A stretch of DNA of 64,000 bases, from positions 1 through 64,000 of the forward strand of contig NZ_JAAQTO010000045.1 in the NCBI RefSeq assembly GCF_011742165.1, given 5' to 3'. The position numbers were made by a program, and so were the translations under genes. Shown in pieces: positions 48,052-56,835 of this stretch (the first letter of the stretch is position 1; each line of letters starts with the position of its first letter). Below the pieces are notes generated by a model, which had not been told where the DNA came from, ran no database searches, and saw only the letters and a list, made by a program, of their open reading frames with translations. The stretch comes from Billgrantia bachuensis. GTDB lineage: Bacteria; Pseudomonadota; Gammaproteobacteria; Pseudomonadales; Halomonadaceae.

Positions 48052-48892
48052 CTGTGGCGACTGCCGCCGCGAGAACCTTTCCTATCGGTGCCTCGAGCTT
48101 GAGCGAGTAGAGCGCATCGGCGCGGGTGCGCCCCAGGTTGAGGCAGGCGATCGGCTTGCCGCTGGCATGGGCCTGGCGCACGAAACGATAGCCGGAATAG
48201 ACCATTAGCGACGAACCCACTACCAGCAGGGCCTCGGCCTCATCGACCATGGCCCGCGCCCGCGCCACCCGCTCGGACGGCACGCTGTCTCCGAAGAACA
48301 CCACGTCGGGCTTCCAGATTCCCTGGCCGCAACGGCGGCAGCTTGGCACCTCGAAGTCGGCGAAGCCCGTCTCGATATCGGCATCGCCATCGGGGCGCAC
48401 CTCGGCTTCGATCTTCAGCCAGAAGGGATTGCGCTCGGCCAGCTCAGCATGCAGGTCATGGCGCATGCGCAGGGCGCCACAGCTCATGCAGCGCACTTGC
48501 TCGGCGCGGCCATGCAGGTCGATCACACACCGCGAACCGGCCTTCTGGTGCAACCCATCGACGTTCTGGGTAATGAGGCCGCGGACGCCCCCGGCTTCCT
48601 CCAGCCGGGCCAGGGCCCGGTGGGCGTCACCCGGGCGTGCTCGATGCAGCGTGCGAAATCCTACCAGCGCGCGGGCCCAGTAGCGTTGCCGCGCGGCATG
48701 ACTGGTCATGAACTGGCGGTGCTGCATGGGCGGGGCGCACTTCCAGGCCCCCGTGTCGTCGCGATAGTCGGGGATGCCGCTGTCGGTGCTGACCCCGGCG
48801 CCGGTGAGTACGGTCAGTCGCGTATGCTGGACCATGAACTCGCGCAGGCGTTCGATGGCTTCTGTCACGGCGGGCTGTCGTGTATCGTTCAT
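48023..48892 (-). CDS. NAD-dependent protein deacylase, Sir2 family
   Basis: A 289-residue sirtuin. NAD-site motifs TGAGVSTDSGIPDYRD and TQNVDGLH with the catalytic His in DLHGR are present; four zinc cysteines are CMSC and CRRCG. The later FFGDSVP, VVGSSLMVYSGYRF and NLGRTRAD segments complete the fold. It resembles class II (SIRT4-like) bacterial sirtuins, which remove acyl groups from lysines. Confidence 0.9.
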   Translation of the reverse strand: MNDTRQPAVTEAIERLREFMVQHTRLTVLTGAGVSTDSGIPDYRDDTGAWKCAPPMQHRQFMTSHAARQRYWARALVGFRTLHRARPGDAHRALARLEEAGGVRGLITQNVDGLHQKAGSRCVIDLHGRAEQVRCMSCGALRMRHDLHAELAERNPFWLKIEAEVRPDGDADIETGFADFEVPSCRRCGQGIWKPDVVFFGDSVPSERVARARAMVDEAEALLVVGSSLMVYSGYRFVRQAHASGKPIACLNLGRTRADALYSLKLEAPIGKVLAAAVATATGEGRAAS

Positions 48893-49042
48893 CGTCTATC
48901 CGTCATGATGCAGCGCGTTGCCCTAGGCATAGTCTGAAAAGACAGTTTTCGGACAATGTTAGTACTGAACATGGCCCTGCGTACCTCAGGTTGTCTAGAA
49001 TGTAATGCTTATGTGACTCTCACCGGCAGGGACGAACCCTCG

Positions 49043-49957
49043 ATGGCCTGGCTGGAATACTTGCTGCCTCTCATCTTCCTGTTCCCCCTCGGGGCCATGG
49101 CCGTCATCGTCATCGCCTTGCGCAACCTGCATGATGCCCGGGTTCGCTCGCCTTTCAATGCTCGTCAGTTGCGCGAGCCCGGCCAGGCCCTGCGCGACCG
49201 GCTCGACCGCGCCTTCGCCACGTTGTTCCTCAACGGCGCCCTGGGCCCCATCGTGACCTTGGCGCCACTCGTATACGGCATGGGTCGCATGCTCTTCGCC
49301 AATCAGCAGAACTGGCTCGAATGGGCGCTCTACGGCGCACTGAGCACCGTGTTGGTCTTGGTCTACTGCTTTTTGCTGATTCGCGACTTTCAGCATATCC
49401 GGCGCATCAAGCTGGGGCTGGCTTGCGAGCTGGCCGTAGGCCAGGAACTGGAGCGCCTGGTGCATCCCGAGGCGCATCCCTACTACGTGTTCCACGATGT
49501 GCCGACTGACAGCGACATCATCGATCACGTGGCCGTGACCCCTCACGGTGTGTTCGTGGTTGAGACACGCGCCCGGACACGGCCGTTCACCGCGGACGGA
49601 CGCGAGATCAACCTGGTCACGGTCGAACCGGAGCGGCTGCGCTTTCCCGGCTGGAGCGAACACCGCCCGCTGGTCAAGGCCCTGCGCGCCTCGCGCTGGC
49701 TGGCCTCATGGCTCGAACAGCGCTGTGGCCAGCCGGTACCGGTGCAGGGAGTACTCGCCTTGCCGGGGTGGGACATTGCCTGCGCCGGCACCCCCGATGG
49801 CCTGATGGTGGTCAGTGGCGAAGAGCTGTCCCACCAGCTCAGTGAACGCCACCTCGGCCCGTTGGACGACGCACTGCACGACAAGGTGATCGCGGCCCTG
49901 ATCGAGCGGTCCGCGGAGCTGGACGAAAACCCGACACTGAACGAGCCCTCGATCTAG
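49043..49957 (+). CDS. NERD-domain membrane protein
   Basis: A 304-residue protein. One hydrophobic segment near the N-terminus and a pair near residues 70-120 anchor it; a NERD nuclease-related domain follows (GQELERLVHP ... HDVPTDSDIIDHVAVTPHGVFVVETRART). The Asp, Glu and Thr of DHVAV and VVETRAR are where the family's nuclease-like residues lie, though the usual Lys of E-x-K is replaced (ETR). The ATG at 49043 is preferred over an upstream start at 48956 that has no ribosome site. Role unknown. Confidence 0.65.
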   Translation: MAWLEYLLPLIFLFPLGAMAVIVIALRNLHDARVRSPFNARQLREPGQALRDRLDRAFATLFLNGALGPIVTLAPLVYGMGRMLFANQQNWLEWALYGALSTVLVLVYCFLLIRDFQHIRRIKLGLACELAVGQELERLVHPEAHPYYVFHDVPTDSDIIDHVAVTPHGVFVVETRARTRPFTADGREINLVTVEPERLRFPGWSEHRPLVKALRASRWLASWLEQRCGQPVPVQGVLALPGWDIACAGTPDGLMVVSGEELSHQLSERHLGPLDDALHDKVIAALIERSAELDENPTLNEPSI

Positions 49958-49991
49958 TCGCCTGCTCTGCCGAAGCGCTTCGCCATAGGAT

Positions 49992-50768
49992 TTAGTCGAA
50001 AACGGCGATACGCAGCCGAGTGGCGCAGCGCCCCCGCCCCTGGGCTACCAGGCTATCGCGTGCCGGGAAGTCGGCCAGACGATCGGCGGCGATACCGATG
50101 CGCACTTCGGTCAGGATACGGTTGCCGCGACCGTGGCATTCCAGGCGCAGCGCACGGCCGGAGCCTTCGCCGAAAGCCGCCTCGAACGCCGCGATCAGAT
50201 CGTTGCGATTCACTTCTCCGCCCTGATTGAGCGCCACGAAGGCGCCGAAGGCACTCTCGTTGACAATCTCCACCAGCGTAACCGAGGTGGCAAAGTAGTC
50301 CTCTTCGGGTAGCCCCAGGCAGGCTGCATGCTTGGCGTACTGGTAGCGGTCGAGGCAACTGGCCCGCCCCGGCATGGCCTCGTCCAGGCTGTCGGCCAAG
50401 GCTTCGTCCAGGTCGAAAGGCGGATGGGCACGACAGAAGCCGCCGTCTGCGCGCGGCTCTTCCAGAAAACATCCTTCCTGCCACCAGCGTCGGCGGTCGA
50501 TACCCTGCTCGGCGAAGCGCCGCGGCAGCGAAGGCCACAGGCCGTGCAGCACGAAACCGCGTGCGGTTTGCGCTTGCTGCGACGGCTCGCGACACTCCCG
50601 CGGTGGCCGGCTGCGAGTGCTGCAGAAACCGGGATGCCAGGTCAAGGCCAGGGTGTAGTGCTCGAAGTTTTCCGCATGCAACGGCTCCATGGCCGTATCT
50701 GCCGGAGCCGCCGAAGCCAGCAGCAAGAGTGCCAGCCCGGCACAGAGCCCTCGCTGCCAGTGCCTCAT
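49992..50768 (-). CDS. RNase T2-family protein (RNase I homologue) with substituted active site
   Basis: A 258-residue periplasmic RNase I homologue with a signal peptide (about residues 1-23). The first active-site block FVLHGLWPS is intact. The second reads RYQYAKHAAC where E. coli RNase I has RYEYAKHGAC, so the catalytic Glu is Gln and the Gly is Ala; the His and Lys remain. Cysteines are conserved. The start lies just downstream of the dgt stop, with GGGGGA as ribosome site. Activity may be low or altered. Confidence 0.82.
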   Translation of the reverse strand: MRHWQRGLCAGLALLLLASAAPADTAMEPLHAENFEHYTLALTWHPGFCSTRSRPPRECREPSQQAQTARGFVLHGLWPSLPRRFAEQGIDRRRWWQEGCFLEEPRADGGFCRAHPPFDLDEALADSLDEAMPGRASCLDRYQYAKHAACLGLPEEDYFATSVTLVEIVNESAFGAFVALNQGGEVNRNDLIAAFEAAFGEGSGRALRLECHGRGNRILTEVRIGIAADRLADFPARDSLVAQGRGRCATRLRIAVFD

Positions 50769-50772
50769 CCGC

Positions 50773-52110
50773 TCAGTCCCCCCTGAGGCGACCGCCCATC
50801 TCCTGGGCCAGGTCCACCGCGTAGTGGTCGGTCATGCCGCCGATGAAGTCGAGCATACGCCGATAGCTGTCGTACAGCGGCCAGGAGGGGCGCGGCGTAT
50901 TCTCGCCGATCAACGCCAGTACCCGCTGATGCTTGAAACTTGCCTGGCCGGTGTAGTGCAGCTCGTGGGCGGCGCCGATAAAGGCCTCGAGCAGGATGCC
51001 GAGGGTGGTGTAGGCGCCGATTTCCAGCTTGGCCTTGCGCTCGTTCTGGAAGATGCGCTCGCGGGCGAGCTGCTTGGCCGCCGCCACGCCCCAGCCCAGG
51101 TCGGGATGGCAGAGCTCGAGCAGGTCGGAGGTCAGGGTACCGTTGAGCAGTGCCGTCTCGTGCTCGACGAACACCGCCCCCACGTCGTTGACCGCCCGCT
51201 CCATGGCCGCGCCCCGCAGGGCGGCAATACGGCGCCGCTGCGAGACGCCATCGCGGGCCATGCGCGAATAATCGGACGGCGCGTCGCCAGCGATCTGCAG
51301 CAGCACGTCGGCGACCTCCTCGAAGCGCAGGATGCCCATTTCCAAGCCGTCCTCGAGATCCAGCAGCGCATAGCAGATGTCGTCGGCCGCCTCGACCAAC
51401 CAGGCCAGCGGATGTCGGCACCAGCGCCCCTCGCCGCGCGGCAGCAGCCCCAGGCAGCGCGTCACGTCCTCCAGCAGCGATCGCTCCGACTGGTAGCAGC
51501 CGAACTTGCCGGCCCCGCCACCGTGCTCCACGGTCCAGGGATATTTCAGCAAGGTACCCAGAGTCGCCGCGGTCAGACGCATGCCGCCGCGGAACTGGTT
51601 GTATTCGATCTGGGTGACGATGCGAAATCCCTGGGCGTTGCCCTCGTAGGTCAACAGGTCGGCGCGCTCGCGCTCGGTCAGCCCCTCGAGCAATCCACTA
51701 CCGTCGGCCTCGGCACGCTTGAACCAGTCGCGAATGGCATACTCGCCGGCATGGCCGAAAGGCGGGTTGCCGATGTCGTGGCCCAGGCAGGCGGCCTGTA
51801 CGATCACGCCGAGGTCGGCCGGGGTGATCCAGTTCGGCAGCCGCTCGCGCAGCAGTTCCCCCACGATCATGCCCAGGCTGCGGCCCACGCAGCCCACCTC
51901 CAGCGAGTGAGTCAGGCGCGTATGGATGTGGTCGTTGTCGGTCAGCGGATGAACTTGCGTCTTGCGCCCCAGGCGACGGAACGAGCCGGAAAAGACGATG
52001 CGATCGTGATCCTTGTGAAACGGGCTACGGCCGATTTCGTCACGGCCGCTGGTGGGTTTTCCGTGCAGCCGTGAGGGGTCGAGCAACTGCGGCCAGTGCA
52101 TCTGCGTCAT
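50773..52110 (-). CDS. dgt: Deoxyguanosinetriphosphate triphosphohydrolase-like protein
   Basis: A 445-residue HD-domain dNTPase. THSLEVGCVGRSLG and the metal-binding CLGHDIGNPPFGHAGE are present, followed by the deoxyribonucleotide-binding TYEGNAQGFRIVTQ. It is shorter than E. coli Dgt and fits the dGTPase type 2/3 group. AGGAGG lies seven bases before the ATG at 52110. The RNase gene starts only four bases after its stop, so the two are probably co-transcribed. Confidence 0.88.
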   Translation of the reverse strand: MTQMHWPQLLDPSRLHGKPTSGRDEIGRSPFHKDHDRIVFSGSFRRLGRKTQVHPLTDNDHIHTRLTHSLEVGCVGRSLGMIVGELLRERLPNWITPADLGVIVQAACLGHDIGNPPFGHAGEYAIRDWFKRAEADGSGLLEGLTERERADLLTYEGNAQGFRIVTQIEYNQFRGGMRLTAATLGTLLKYPWTVEHGGGAGKFGCYQSERSLLEDVTRCLGLLPRGEGRWCRHPLAWLVEAADDICYALLDLEDGLEMGILRFEEVADVLLQIAGDAPSDYSRMARDGVSQRRRIAALRGAAMERAVNDVGAVFVEHETALLNGTLTSDLLELCHPDLGWGVAAAKQLARERIFQNERKAKLEIGAYTTLGILLEAFIGAAHELHYTGQASFKHQRVLALIGENTPRPSWPLYDSYRRMLDFIGGMTDHYAVDLAQEMGGRLRGD

Positions 52111-52267
52111 GGGACTTCCTCCTGAAGGCTCCATTCTGGCACTGCCAGGGGTGGCATGACCATGGTCGTCGAAACCGTCTCGCTTGCCGCCAGCCTCCGG
52201 GGTTGCCTAACTTGTCAGAGCACTCTTCTCTTTCAGTGAGGCCACGTAGTCGGCAAGGAGGCAGAAC

Positions 52268-52447
52268 ATGGCAGGCAAACCCGATGCAACCCGGCCCGAG
52301 CAGCCTGGCGACGAGGCGCCCCCGGGGACTCCCGGCACCGGGCAGAACGTATGCCCCAAGTGCAAGGGCGACGGACGAATCGAGAACCGCACCTGCCCCG
52401 AGTGCGGAGGTTCCGGTTACGTCGTCGAAGGGATCGGCGGCGGCTGA
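52268..52447 (+). CDS. 59-residue zinc-ribbon protein with DnaJ-like CxxCxG motifs
   Basis: A small gene running from ATG at 52268 to TGA at 52447 with a strong AAGGAGG site seven bases upstream and a terminator 33 bases downstream. The first 27 residues are Pro/Gly-rich and likely disordered. Then come CPKCKGDGRI and CPECGGSGYV, two CxxCxGxG motifs as in the zinc centre of DnaJ. It may be a small zinc-binding accessory or RNA/protein-binding factor. Ribosome site, terminator and motifs make it credible despite its size. Confidence 0.75.
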   Translation: MAGKPDATRPEQPGDEAPPGTPGTGQNVCPKCKGDGRIENRTCPECGGSGYVVEGIGGG

Positions 52448-52480
52448 GCTGCCGCTCTCTCGCGGTGACAAGAATGCAGG

Positions 52481-52514
52481 AGGGCCGAACCCGAAGGTTC
52501 GGCCCTCTCGCTTT
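52481..52514 (+). terminator. Terminator after the zinc-ribbon gene
   Basis: AGGGCCGAACC (52481-52491) pairs with GGTTCGGCCCT (52496-52506) around CGAA, followed by CTCGCTTT. It may also serve the convergent gene at 52577. Confidence 0.75.
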
Positions 52515-52576
52515 GCCGTTGGCTTGGCGACGACCTGGCCAGCCTTGCGGTATGGCTCGGGCAGGCTGCGTGACGC

Positions 52577-53170
52577 TCAGTAGTCGTAGTCGCTGCCGCG
52601 AACGTAGCCCGTACTGGTGGGGCGCGACGTCGAGGCCGGCGTCCTCGGACCCGGCGAGCGGGCCGGAGAAGGCAGCGCGGCAGGTCGCGTGGACAGGCCG
52701 CCGCCCGCCGCGGCACCGCGGGCGCGTTTCACACCTTGGGGAAAACCGCTGCGCCCGCTGTAATCGGGCGTGCGCCCACTCTGGTAGGAATGGCGCCGGG
52801 TCTGGGCCTGAGCGCAATACAGGCTCGCCGCTGTACTCGCCCCCACTGCCAGCAAGGCCAGCTTGACGCTGCCGCGCTTGGGATGGTCGCGATCGGCGAG
52901 CAAGACCAGCAGCGCCGCCAGGTCCAGAGCGTCGCCGGCGCTGCGCGCCCAGAGTGCAGGCTTGGGGTTGACGGTCAGCGCACCAATGCCGGTGGCAACC
53001 CCGCGCGCCCCACAGCTGCGCACGACGGCTTCCGCACCCTCGACACCCAGCGCTCGGGTCACGCTGCGCGGCGCCAACAGCTGGTAGAGTCCCAGGCCGA
53101 TGCCCAGCCAACCCAGTCCGCGCGCCAGCCTGTCGCTGGGTTGCAATGAACGGCTACGATCTAGATTCAT
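52577..53170 (-). CDS. Membrane protein resembling the N-terminus of 'cyclase/dehydrase' proteins
   Basis: A 197-residue protein. Residues 15-110 hold three or four hydrophobic segments (LGWLGIGLGLYQLLAP, GARGVATGIGALTV, LDLAALLVLLAD) like the membrane half of proteins that usually end in a SRPBCC 'cyclase/dehydrase' domain. Here the second half is a Ser/Pro/Arg/Gly-rich tail, so the SRPBCC domain is missing. AAGGAGG precedes the ATG. It follows the zinc alcohol dehydrogenase gene by 43 bases on the same strand, a frequent pairing. Confidence 0.55.
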   Translation of the reverse strand: MNLDRSRSLQPSDRLARGLGWLGIGLGLYQLLAPRSVTRALGVEGAEAVVRSCGARGVATGIGALTVNPKPALWARSAGDALDLAALLVLLADRDHPKRGSVKLALLAVGASTAASLYCAQAQTRRHSYQSGRTPDYSGRSGFPQGVKRARGAAAGGGLSTRPAALPSPARSPGPRTPASTSRPTSTGYVRGSDYDY

Positions 53171-53213
53171 GTTCACCTCCTTGTCGTTTATGCGCCTGTC
53201 CGGCTCGTTTCGC

Positions 53214-54383
53214 TCACGGCTTGAGCACCACCTTCACACAGCCGTCCTGCTTGTCGCGAAAGGTGTTGTACATGTCCGGGCCCTGTTCCAGTCCAGCGGT
53301 ATGCGTCACCACGAAGGAAGGGTCGATCTGACCCTCATCGATCAAGCGCAGCAGGTCGTCGGTCCAGCGTTTGACGTGAGTCTGGCCGGTACGCACCGTT
53401 AGCCCCTTATTCATCAGCGGCCCCATGGGTACCTTGTCGACCAGGCCGCCGTAGACGCCGGGGATCGACAGGATGCCGGCCGGGCGGCAGACGTAGATCA
53501 TCTCGCGCAGCACGTGGGCCCGGTCGCTCTCCAGCATCATGGCCTGCTTGACCCGGTCGTAGACCGAATCGATCGAACGCGGCACGTGAGACTCCAGACC
53601 CACCGCATCGATGCACTTCTCCGGCCCCTTGCCGTGGGTCAGTTCCTGCAGGCGGGCGAGCACGCTCTCCTCGTCGAAGTTGATGGTGATCGCTCCGCCG
53701 GCCTCCGCCATGGCCAAGCGCTCGGGTACGTTATCGATCACCACGACCTGTTCGGCGCCCAGCAGCACAGCGCTGCGCACACAGAACTGGCCGACCGGTC
53801 CCGCCCCCCAGATCGCCACGGTGTCGGTGGGCTCGATCTCGCAGGCCACGGCGGCCTGCCAGCCGGTAGGAAAGATATCGCCGAGGAACAGCACCTGCTC
53901 GTCGGTCAGGCTGTCCGGCACCTTGATGTGCGTCTGATCGGCGAAAGGCACGCGCACGTACTCCGCCTGGCCGCCGGCATAGCCGCCGGTGAGATGCGAA
54001 TAGCCGAACAGCCCCGCCCCGCCGTGGCCGAAGACCTTGTCCGCCAGCGCCTTGTTGCGGTTGGAGCGCTCGCATACGGAGTAGTTGCCGCGCCGGCACT
54101 GGTCGCATTCGCCGCAGGTGATGGTGAAGGGCACCACGACCCGGTCGCCGACCTTGAGGTCGCGGGTATCGCCCCCGACCTCCATGACTTCGCCCATGAA
54201 CTCATGGCCCACCACGTCGCCGGACTCCATGCCGGGAATGAAATGATGATAGAGATGCAGGTCGGAACCGCAGATAGCGCAGCTACTCACATTGACGATG
54301 GCGTCGCGTGAATGCTCGATATGGGGGTCGGGAACCGTCTCATAGCGGATATCGTTCTTGCCGTGCCAACACAGCGCTTTCAT
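53214..54383 (-). CDS. Zinc-dependent alcohol dehydrogenase
   Basis: A 389-residue medium-chain dehydrogenase. Catalytic zinc ligands are in [13 protein letters not shown] and [12 protein letters not shown], and the structural zinc is held by [15 protein letters not shown]. The Rossmann motif [18 protein letters not shown] is near residue 185. It resembles the glutathione-independent formaldehyde dehydrogenase-like group but with a [26 protein letters not shown] stretch typical of broad-range stress-linked ADHs. Substrate unknown. Confidence 0.83.
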   Translation of the reverse strand: MKALCWHGKNDIRYETVPDPHIEHSRDAIVNVSSCAICGSDLHLYHHFIPGMESGDVVGHEFMGEVMEVGGDTRDLKVGDRVVVPFTITCGECDQCRRGNYSVCERSNRNKALADKVFGHGGAGLFGYSHLTGGYAGGQAEYVRVPFADQTHIKVPDSLTDEQVLFLGDIFPTGWQAAVACEIEPTDTVAIWGAGPVGQFCVRSAVLLGAEQVVVIDNVPERLAMAEAGGAITINFDEESVLARLQELTHGKGPEKCIDAVGLESHVPRSIDSVYDRVKQAMMLESDRAHVLREMIYVCRPAGILSIPGVYGGLVDKVPMGPLMNKGLTVRTGQTHVKRWTDDLLRLIDEGQIDPSFVVTHTAGLEQGPDMYNTFRDKQDGCVKVVLKP

Positions 54384-54500
54384 GGACTCTCTCCCTGTTG
54401 TCCGAACGAAGGCTCTCTCACCACCATAGTTCAGCCGCCTGAGACAGCAGGTAAGGGAATTGAGCGGCTGGGTAACGGACCTTATCCAGGGCTGCTTCGG

Positions 54501-55457
54501 CTAGCCCAGCGGCGTGACGTTCAGCCCTTCGACCAGCCCTTCCAGCGCATGGCGGCCGGCGATGGAGTTACCGTAGCTGTCGAGCCGCGGCGACCAGACG
54601 CAGATGCTCATGCGCCGCGGCAGGATGGCAACGATGCCGCCCCCCACCCCGCTCTTGCCCGGCAGGCCGACCCGCCAGGCGAAGTCGCCCGCCGCGTCGT
54701 AGAGCCCGCAGGTCAGCAGCAGCGCGTTCATCTGGCGGGTCTGTACCGGAGAGAGCACCGCCTGGCCGTCGAACGGGCTGACCCCGTGATTGGCCAGGAA
54801 GGCGAAGCTCCTGGCCAACTCGACGCAGTTCATCGCCAGCGAACAGCTGTGGAAGTAAGCGTCGAGCACCACCTCGACGTCGTTGCGAATGTTGCCGTAG
54901 GCCTGCATCAAATAGGCGAGCGCCGCGTTGTGCGCCTTGTGATCCATTTCCGAACGCGCCACGCGCTCGTCGAAGTCGACGCTCGGCGTGGCCGAGAGCC
55001 GCCTGACATGCTCACGGATCGTCTGCTGCGGCATGAACAGCTGCGAAACCAACATGTCGGTGACCATCAACGCACCGGCATTGATGAAGGGGTTGCGCGG
55101 CACGCCATTCTCCACCTCGAGCTGAACGATCGAGTTGAAGGCCTGCCCCGACGGCTCGCGCCCCACGCGCTGCCAGATCTCCCCAGGCGACAGCTTGCGC
55201 ATGGCCAGCACCAGCGCATGGGCCTTGGAGATCGACTGGACCGAAAAGCGTGTCGTCGCGTCGCCGGCACACTGCACGCTGCCGTCGGCATGGCACACGG
55301 CGATGCCGAACTGATCGGGCTCGACCTCGGCGAGGGCTGGAATATAGCTGGCGACCTTGCCCTCGCCGAAGCAGCGCGGCGCATCCGTCGCCAGGCGATC
55401 GAGCAGCTGCTGCAAGGCGTTGCGCGACAGCAGCTCGGGCGTATCGATATCGAGCAC
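54501..55457 (-). CDS. glsA: Glutaminase
   Basis: A 318-residue serine-dependent glutaminase converting glutamine to glutamate and ammonia. The catalytic FSVQSISKAHAL (Ser-x-x-Lys), NPFINAGALMV, and GLPGKSGVGGGIVA segments are present, and the family length is normal. It ends a short minus-strand stretch before the phn cluster. Glutamate production from glutamine may also aid osmotic balance; that is inference. Confidence 0.92.
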   Translation of the reverse strand: MLDIDTPELLSRNALQQLLDRLATDAPRCFGEGKVASYIPALAEVEPDQFGIAVCHADGSVQCAGDATTRFSVQSISKAHALVLAMRKLSPGEIWQRVGREPSGQAFNSIVQLEVENGVPRNPFINAGALMVTDMLVSQLFMPQQTIREHVRRLSATPSVDFDERVARSEMDHKAHNAALAYLMQAYGNIRNDVEVVLDAYFHSCSLAMNCVELARSFAFLANHGVSPFDGQAVLSPVQTRQMNALLLTCGLYDAAGDFAWRVGLPGKSGVGGGIVAILPRRMSICVWSPRLDSYGNSIAGRHALEGLVEGLNVTPLG

Positions 55458-55492
55458 GGGACCTCACGGCACTGAAGAGTGTGCCGATCAGT

Positions 55493-56272
55493 CTAGGCAA
55501 TGCGCTCGTGCAGCGCGCACAGCGTGTGCTCGTCACCATCCCGCGCCAGCGCCACGTGAGGCGGCAGTACCGGCGGCGCGACCATGACCTCGGCATCGAC
55601 GGCATGGCTCAGGTGGGTCAGCCAGGCCCGTTGCGGTGCCAGCCGCTCGACGATATCCAGCGCCATCGGCAGCGTGTTGTGGTTACGAGGCTCGGTGTGG
55701 CTGGCCGGATGCGTGGCATCGAGCACCACCGCATCGGGCCGCCAGCGGCGCAGGAAGCGCTCGGTCTCGGGTGGCAGCCCGCAGGTGTCGGTGAGGTAGG
55801 CCAGCCGCGAACCGCCGTCGTCGAGACAGTAGCCCAGCGTCGGCTTGCTGTGGTTGAGCGGTACCGGGATCGCCTCCATGCCCGCGAGGTGCAGCGGGCG
55901 GAACGGCTTGAGCCCCGGCTGGAAGGCGAGTACGCCGGCATGCTGGTAGAGATCGGCGCAGCCCTGCGGATCCTTGGGGCCGTACACAGGAATCGGCTCG
56001 CCGGTGCCCCAGCGCAGGTGAAACAGGCCCTGCACATGGTCGACGTGGTAGTGCGTCAGCAGAATTGCCGCGGGGCGTTCACGCTCGCAGCTTTCGGCCA
56101 GGTCCATGCGACCCGCGTCGAGCAGGTAGCGCTGCCCGTCCACCCGCACCTCGGCACAGCAGGGCCCACGCCGATGACAGCTCAGCACTCGCGCACGCTG
56201 GCAGGCCGGGCAGTCGCAGCCGAAGCGCGGTACCTGGGCGCTGTCGCCGGTGCCCACGAAGCGCAGCCTCAC
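55493..56272 (-). CDS. phnP: Phosphoribosyl cyclic phosphodiesterase PhnP
   Basis: A 259-residue metallo-beta-lactamase-fold enzyme that opens 5-phosphoribosyl 1,2-cyclic phosphate, the product of C-P lyase. The metal motif THYHVDHVQGL, a structural zinc site (CDCPACQRARVLSCHRRGPC) and the later THLSHAVDAE are visible. The start is taken as a GTG at 56272 that overlaps the phnN stop (GTGA). Last gene of the leftward phosphonate operon. Confidence 0.88.
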   Translation of the reverse strand: MRLRFVGTGDSAQVPRFGCDCPACQRARVLSCHRRGPCCAEVRVDGQRYLLDAGRMDLAESCERERPAAILLTHYHVDHVQGLFHLRWGTGEPIPVYGPKDPQGCADLYQHAGVLAFQPGLKPFRPLHLAGMEAIPVPLNHSKPTLGYCLDDGGSRLAYLTDTCGLPPETERFLRRWRPDAVVLDATHPASHTEPRNHNTLPMALDIVERLAPQRAWLTHLSHAVDAEVMVAPPVLPPHVALARDGDEHTLCALHERIA

Positions 56273-56835
56273 GAAACACACTCCTCGGCCAGCCACGCCT
56301 CGAGCGCCACCAGTGTGGTCTCGAGCGCCCCACTGTTATCCAGGCGGTGCACGCCGGGGCAGGCTCGCTCGAGCTGGCGATGCCGCTCGAGCCGGGCCGC
56401 GATCTGCTCGCGGCTTTCCCGCCCCCGCTGCTGGAGCCGCTCGCGCAGCACCTCCGGCCGCGCCGTCACCATCACCGGACGCAGCTGTCGGGGGAAGCGC
56501 GCCTCGGCCAGCGGCAGGGCACGCCGACTGCCGTTGACCAGCACCGTGGCGCCGCGCTCGAGCCAGGCACGCACCTCGAGCCCCAGCGCGTAGTCGAGCC
56601 CATGGGCCTGCCAGTCGAGGCAGAACAGTCCCGCCTGACGGCGCCAGGCGAACTCCGCGCAGCTCAGGCTCACGCTATCCTCGCTCGCGCTGCTCGGCCG
56701 GGTGATGTAGCGATGCGCCACCAGCCATTCGGGATGTCGTCGGCGCGCGGCATCGAGCAAGCTGTCCTTGCCCACCCCACTGGGGCCCATCACGTAGACG
56801 AGCCGCCCAGCCGTCGCCTCGGCCAGCGCGCCCAT
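56269..56835 (-). CDS. phnN: Ribose 1,5-bisphosphokinase PhnN
   Basis: A 188-residue P-loop kinase with Walker A GPSGVGKDSLL near residue 17. It phosphorylates ribose 1,5-bisphosphate to PRPP, the last step in recycling the C-P lyase ribose. HRYITRPSSASEDS and VNGSRRALP segments match PhnN. Its ATG overlaps the phnM stop by one base (TGATG). Confidence 0.88.
   Translation of the reverse strand: MGALAEATAGRLVYVMGPSGVGKDSLLDAARRRHPEWLVAHRYITRPSSASEDSVSLSCAEFAWRRQAGLFCLDWQAHGLDYALGLEVRAWLERGATVLVNGSRRALPLAEARFPRQLRPVMVTARPEVLRERLQQRGRESREQIAARLERHRQLERACPGVHRLDNSGALETTLVALEAWLAEECVS

Noticed and set aside
49971..49982. CGAAGCGCTTCG palindrome between NERD and RNase genes
   Set aside because: Too short and without a T-run to call a terminator; likely chance in GC-rich sequence.
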